A DNA stretch of 64,000 nt. Source: Hormiphora californensis (lineage: Eukaryota; Ctenophora; Tentaculata; Cydippida; Pleurobrachiidae). The notes under the pieces are model-generated. The model worked only from the letters and a program-made list of their open reading frames with translations. It was not told the origin of the DNA and made no database searches. The DNA is taken from contig CM035350.1 of NCBI GenBank assembly GCA_020137815.1, positions 4,668,418 to 4,732,417 of the forward strand, in the 5' to 3' direction. The position numbers and the translations under genes were made by a program. The stretch's first letter is position 1, and every line of letters starts with the position of its first letter. Shown piece by piece: positions 62,274 through 64,000 of the stretch.

Positions 62274-62537
62274 GTCATGGCAATACAGTTGAACTGGAGA
62301 GGTTGGGAGAGTTTGTTAGTGGTTGGGATTCAGGAGTTTTGGGGGAAGGGGGAACGACAAAGTTGTTTCTCTCGTACAATAAACGTAATAAAATGTGGGA
62401 AGTAGTCATACAACCCTCGAGCAACACAATAGCAACATCAAATATCCAATCAGTTAATTGGGTAGTAATTGGATAAAACTTAGCAATTAACATCTCCAAA
62501 GTCTCACATAACCTCAATATATTTGTCTTCATTTCTC
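62274..62537. other. Spacer between NADK2 and ING gene
   Basis: 264 bp; presumably the NADK2 upstream sequence and the ING 3' UTR. Nothing else is seen. Confidence 0.5.
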
Positions 62538-63452
62538 TCAGCTCTTCTTTTTCTCTGTACTACAGTTTGGACAAAACCACTTTCCCTTAGGCTTGGCTGT
62601 AAGGTTAACACAACGGAAATGGAACCACTCGATGGGGCAGGAGTTATTGTCACACCCAATCATCTCTCCATAAGAGACCTCATTACAAGAGCAATAACGG
62701 GGCTCATCCGAGTCAGGCGGGTCAAGTTCAGGGGGTGTGGGGGAGCTCTTCCTCTCTCTGCGTTTCCGTGCCGGTTTCTTCCTAGTACTAGCAGGTCTAC
62801 TAGCTGATGAGTCTTCATCTTCATTATCCTTTACAAGATTCCTCTGAACAGATCTCCTTCCCCCTCCTCCTCCTCCACCGGCACCTCCACCACGACCACG
62901 GGATGCTGAACTGGAGGTTCTCTTGGTGAGTTTCCTAACGCCACTACTATTATCATCATCATCCTCTGGGATTGCAGGGGAATCCTCGCCCTGATCCTCA
63001 TTGTTGGAACATATTGGAGAGGGAGTGTCTGTGTCCAGGATTTTCAGTTGTAGTAGCTGCATTTGATCCTCGTCAAGTGCACCCCCAGCCTGCTCCAACA
63101 GACCCTGTATCACCCTAACACAATCACTCTTCATCTCTTCTAACAACAACACCCTATCCAGCCTGCTCTTAACCTGCTGTATATCCTCCCTTAGTTCAGC
63201 ACGGGTGTGACCCGTTGTTTTCATGGTGTGCTTAATTTGGTCTATCTCCCGGAGCTGCCTCTGCACTTTGACATCCAGCTCCATGATTCGTGTAACCTCT
63301 CTCATGACGGAGTCAGGGGTGTGCTGCACAGTGGACATGTAGGTTTTGATGTAGGATGAGGGCAGGAAGGAAGGGGTACTGCTCTCGTTACTCAGCTCAC
63401 TCTCGCTGCTGACTGTTGTATCTGTGGAGGATTCCATGCCGATATCATACAT
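62538..63452 (-). CDS. ING: ING-family chromatin reader (ING1/ING2-like)
   Basis: A subunit of histone deacetylase or acetyltransferase complexes, reading H3K4me3. It has 304 residues. The N-terminal ING domain (about 33-135) is a helical bundle with [20 protein letters not shown] and [17 protein letters not shown] low-complexity linker contains acidic, Ser and poly-Gly runs and basic [12 protein letters not shown]. The C-terminal PHD finger (254-297) has CSCN...[18 protein letters not shown]...WFCPNC with all zinc ligands (C4HC3) and the Tyr/Trp cage residues of ING proteins. A basic tail (STEKKKS) follows. The Leu-rich, long-linker style is closest to ING1/ING2. The ATG at 63452 follows a TTTTAG acceptor and may be preceded by a noncoding exon. 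Confidence 0.93.
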   Translation of the reverse strand: MYDIGMESSTDTTVSSESELSNESSTPSFLPSSYIKTYMSTVQHTPDSVMREVTRIMELDVKVQRQLREIDQIKHTMKTTGHTRAELREDIQQVKSRLDRVLLLEEMKSDCVRVIQGLLEQAGGALDEDQMQLLQLKILDTDTPSPICSNNEDQGEDSPAIPEDDDDNSSGVRKLTKRTSSSASRGRGGGAGGGGGGGRRSVQRNLVKDNEDEDSSASRPASTRKKPARKRRERKSSPTPPELDPPDSDEPRYCSCNEVSYGEMIGCDNNSCPIEWFHFRCVNLTAKPKGKWFCPNCSTEKKKS

Positions 63453-63472
63453 GTTGGTGGAGCTAAAATGAG

Positions 63473-63595
63473 GGGTTGAGAGTTTGTAAAGGTTAGTTAT
63501 ACTGGGGGCGGGGGGTCGAGAGTTTGTAAAGGTTAGTTATACTGGGGGGCGGGGGTCGAGAGTTTGTAAAGGTTTGTGATACTGGGGGCGGGGGA
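63473..63595. repeat. Minisatellite, three ~45-bp copies
   Basis: GAGAGTTTGTAAAGGTTAGT plus TATACTGGGGGCGGGGG repeats three times in the upstream region of the ING gene. The third copy has two changes. Confidence 0.9.
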
Positions 63596-64000
63596 TATGT
63601 CATCAGGGGTTTTGGAGGATGGTAGTATGCAAAACAGTAAAACAACTGCTATGTAGATGCAGTAATTAAAACACAGACTGATCAAACCGTGGGCTAATCA
63701 AATATGGCAGGAAAATTGAAAAAGGCCTTCGGATATCATGCTCATTCGGCCCAGTGCGGAGAGGACGGTAGACCGTTGAGTGGTTTACGGTTGATAAAAT
63801 GCAGCCCCTGCTAGCCTTTGCTACAAGCTGATCTGTTCAGTCTGAGAGAGTTTCTGCTATGATTGATCAGCACACTATTTGATCAGTCTATGCCCAACAT
63901 ATCAAAACAATTCAGCAAATCATAAAAATAGAAATTGTAGAAAACTCAAACCTTTTCCTGCTTAAAAAATCACAATAATCCTTCAAAAAAACTAAAAGAG
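63596..64000. other. ING upstream region; no gene seen
   Basis: Presumed promoter and 5' UTR of the ING gene, running to the window edge. No other feature was recognised. Confidence 0.45.

Overview
This 64 kb window is a eukaryotic nuclear scaffold, almost certainly from an animal. It has spliceosomal introns with GT/AG borders, a Rac GTPase ending in a CAAX box, ING, ATG101, YIPF5, CDPF1 and NADK2 orthologues, a CR1/L2-type LINE and a Sec-containing SelU-type gene. Introns are short and genes lie close together outside the repeat-rich first third, which would suit an early-branching invertebrate such as a sponge. That is an inference: no lineage marker was checked. There is one scaffold gap of 100 N (1524-1623), and base quality looks poor around 1.7-3.1 kb and 5.0-5.5 kb.

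Layout. 1-14 kb holds mostly (CT)n/(GA)n microsatellites, a degenerate repeat field and one C2H2 zinc-finger gene (minus, 3.3-5.0 kb). 14.2-17.0 kb holds a four-exon Rac gene and an intronless YIPF5 (both plus). 17-21.8 kb is repeat-rich and contains a 1,174-bp palindromic element built almost wholly from the AGCGCT motif, with an exact 8-bp target duplication. 21.8-29.7 kb is a minus-strand translation cluster: RPS25, RPL7A, MRPL30, RPL8, RPL13 and RPS27A. A selenoprotein-U/PRXL2 gene sits among them, with an in-frame TGA at the catalytic site and a SECIS-like hairpin downstream. 29.9-34.8 kb is a cluster of fold-back elements next to a 5'-truncated LINE with an open frame.

34.9-37.2 kb is a nine-exon ankyrin gene (minus). 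37.8-38.8 kb is a single-exon WD40 gene (plus). 40.3-58.5 kb is one very long WD40 gene (plus, about 26 exons, WDR87/WDR97-like). Its largest intron (48367-55695) carries two intact, tandemly duplicated cytochrome P450 genes on the opposite strand. The right end is minus strand: CDPF1, ATG101, NADK2 and an ING-family PHD protein.

The strongest items for follow-up are the Sec-encoding TGA with its SECIS, two identical 125-bp segments in RPL13 introns that resemble an H/ACA snoRNA, the AGCGCT palindrome, and the nested P450 pair. One P450 copy carries a transposon that its twin lacks. Exon borders were assigned by reading splice sites and checking that phases join. They are not supported by transcripts.
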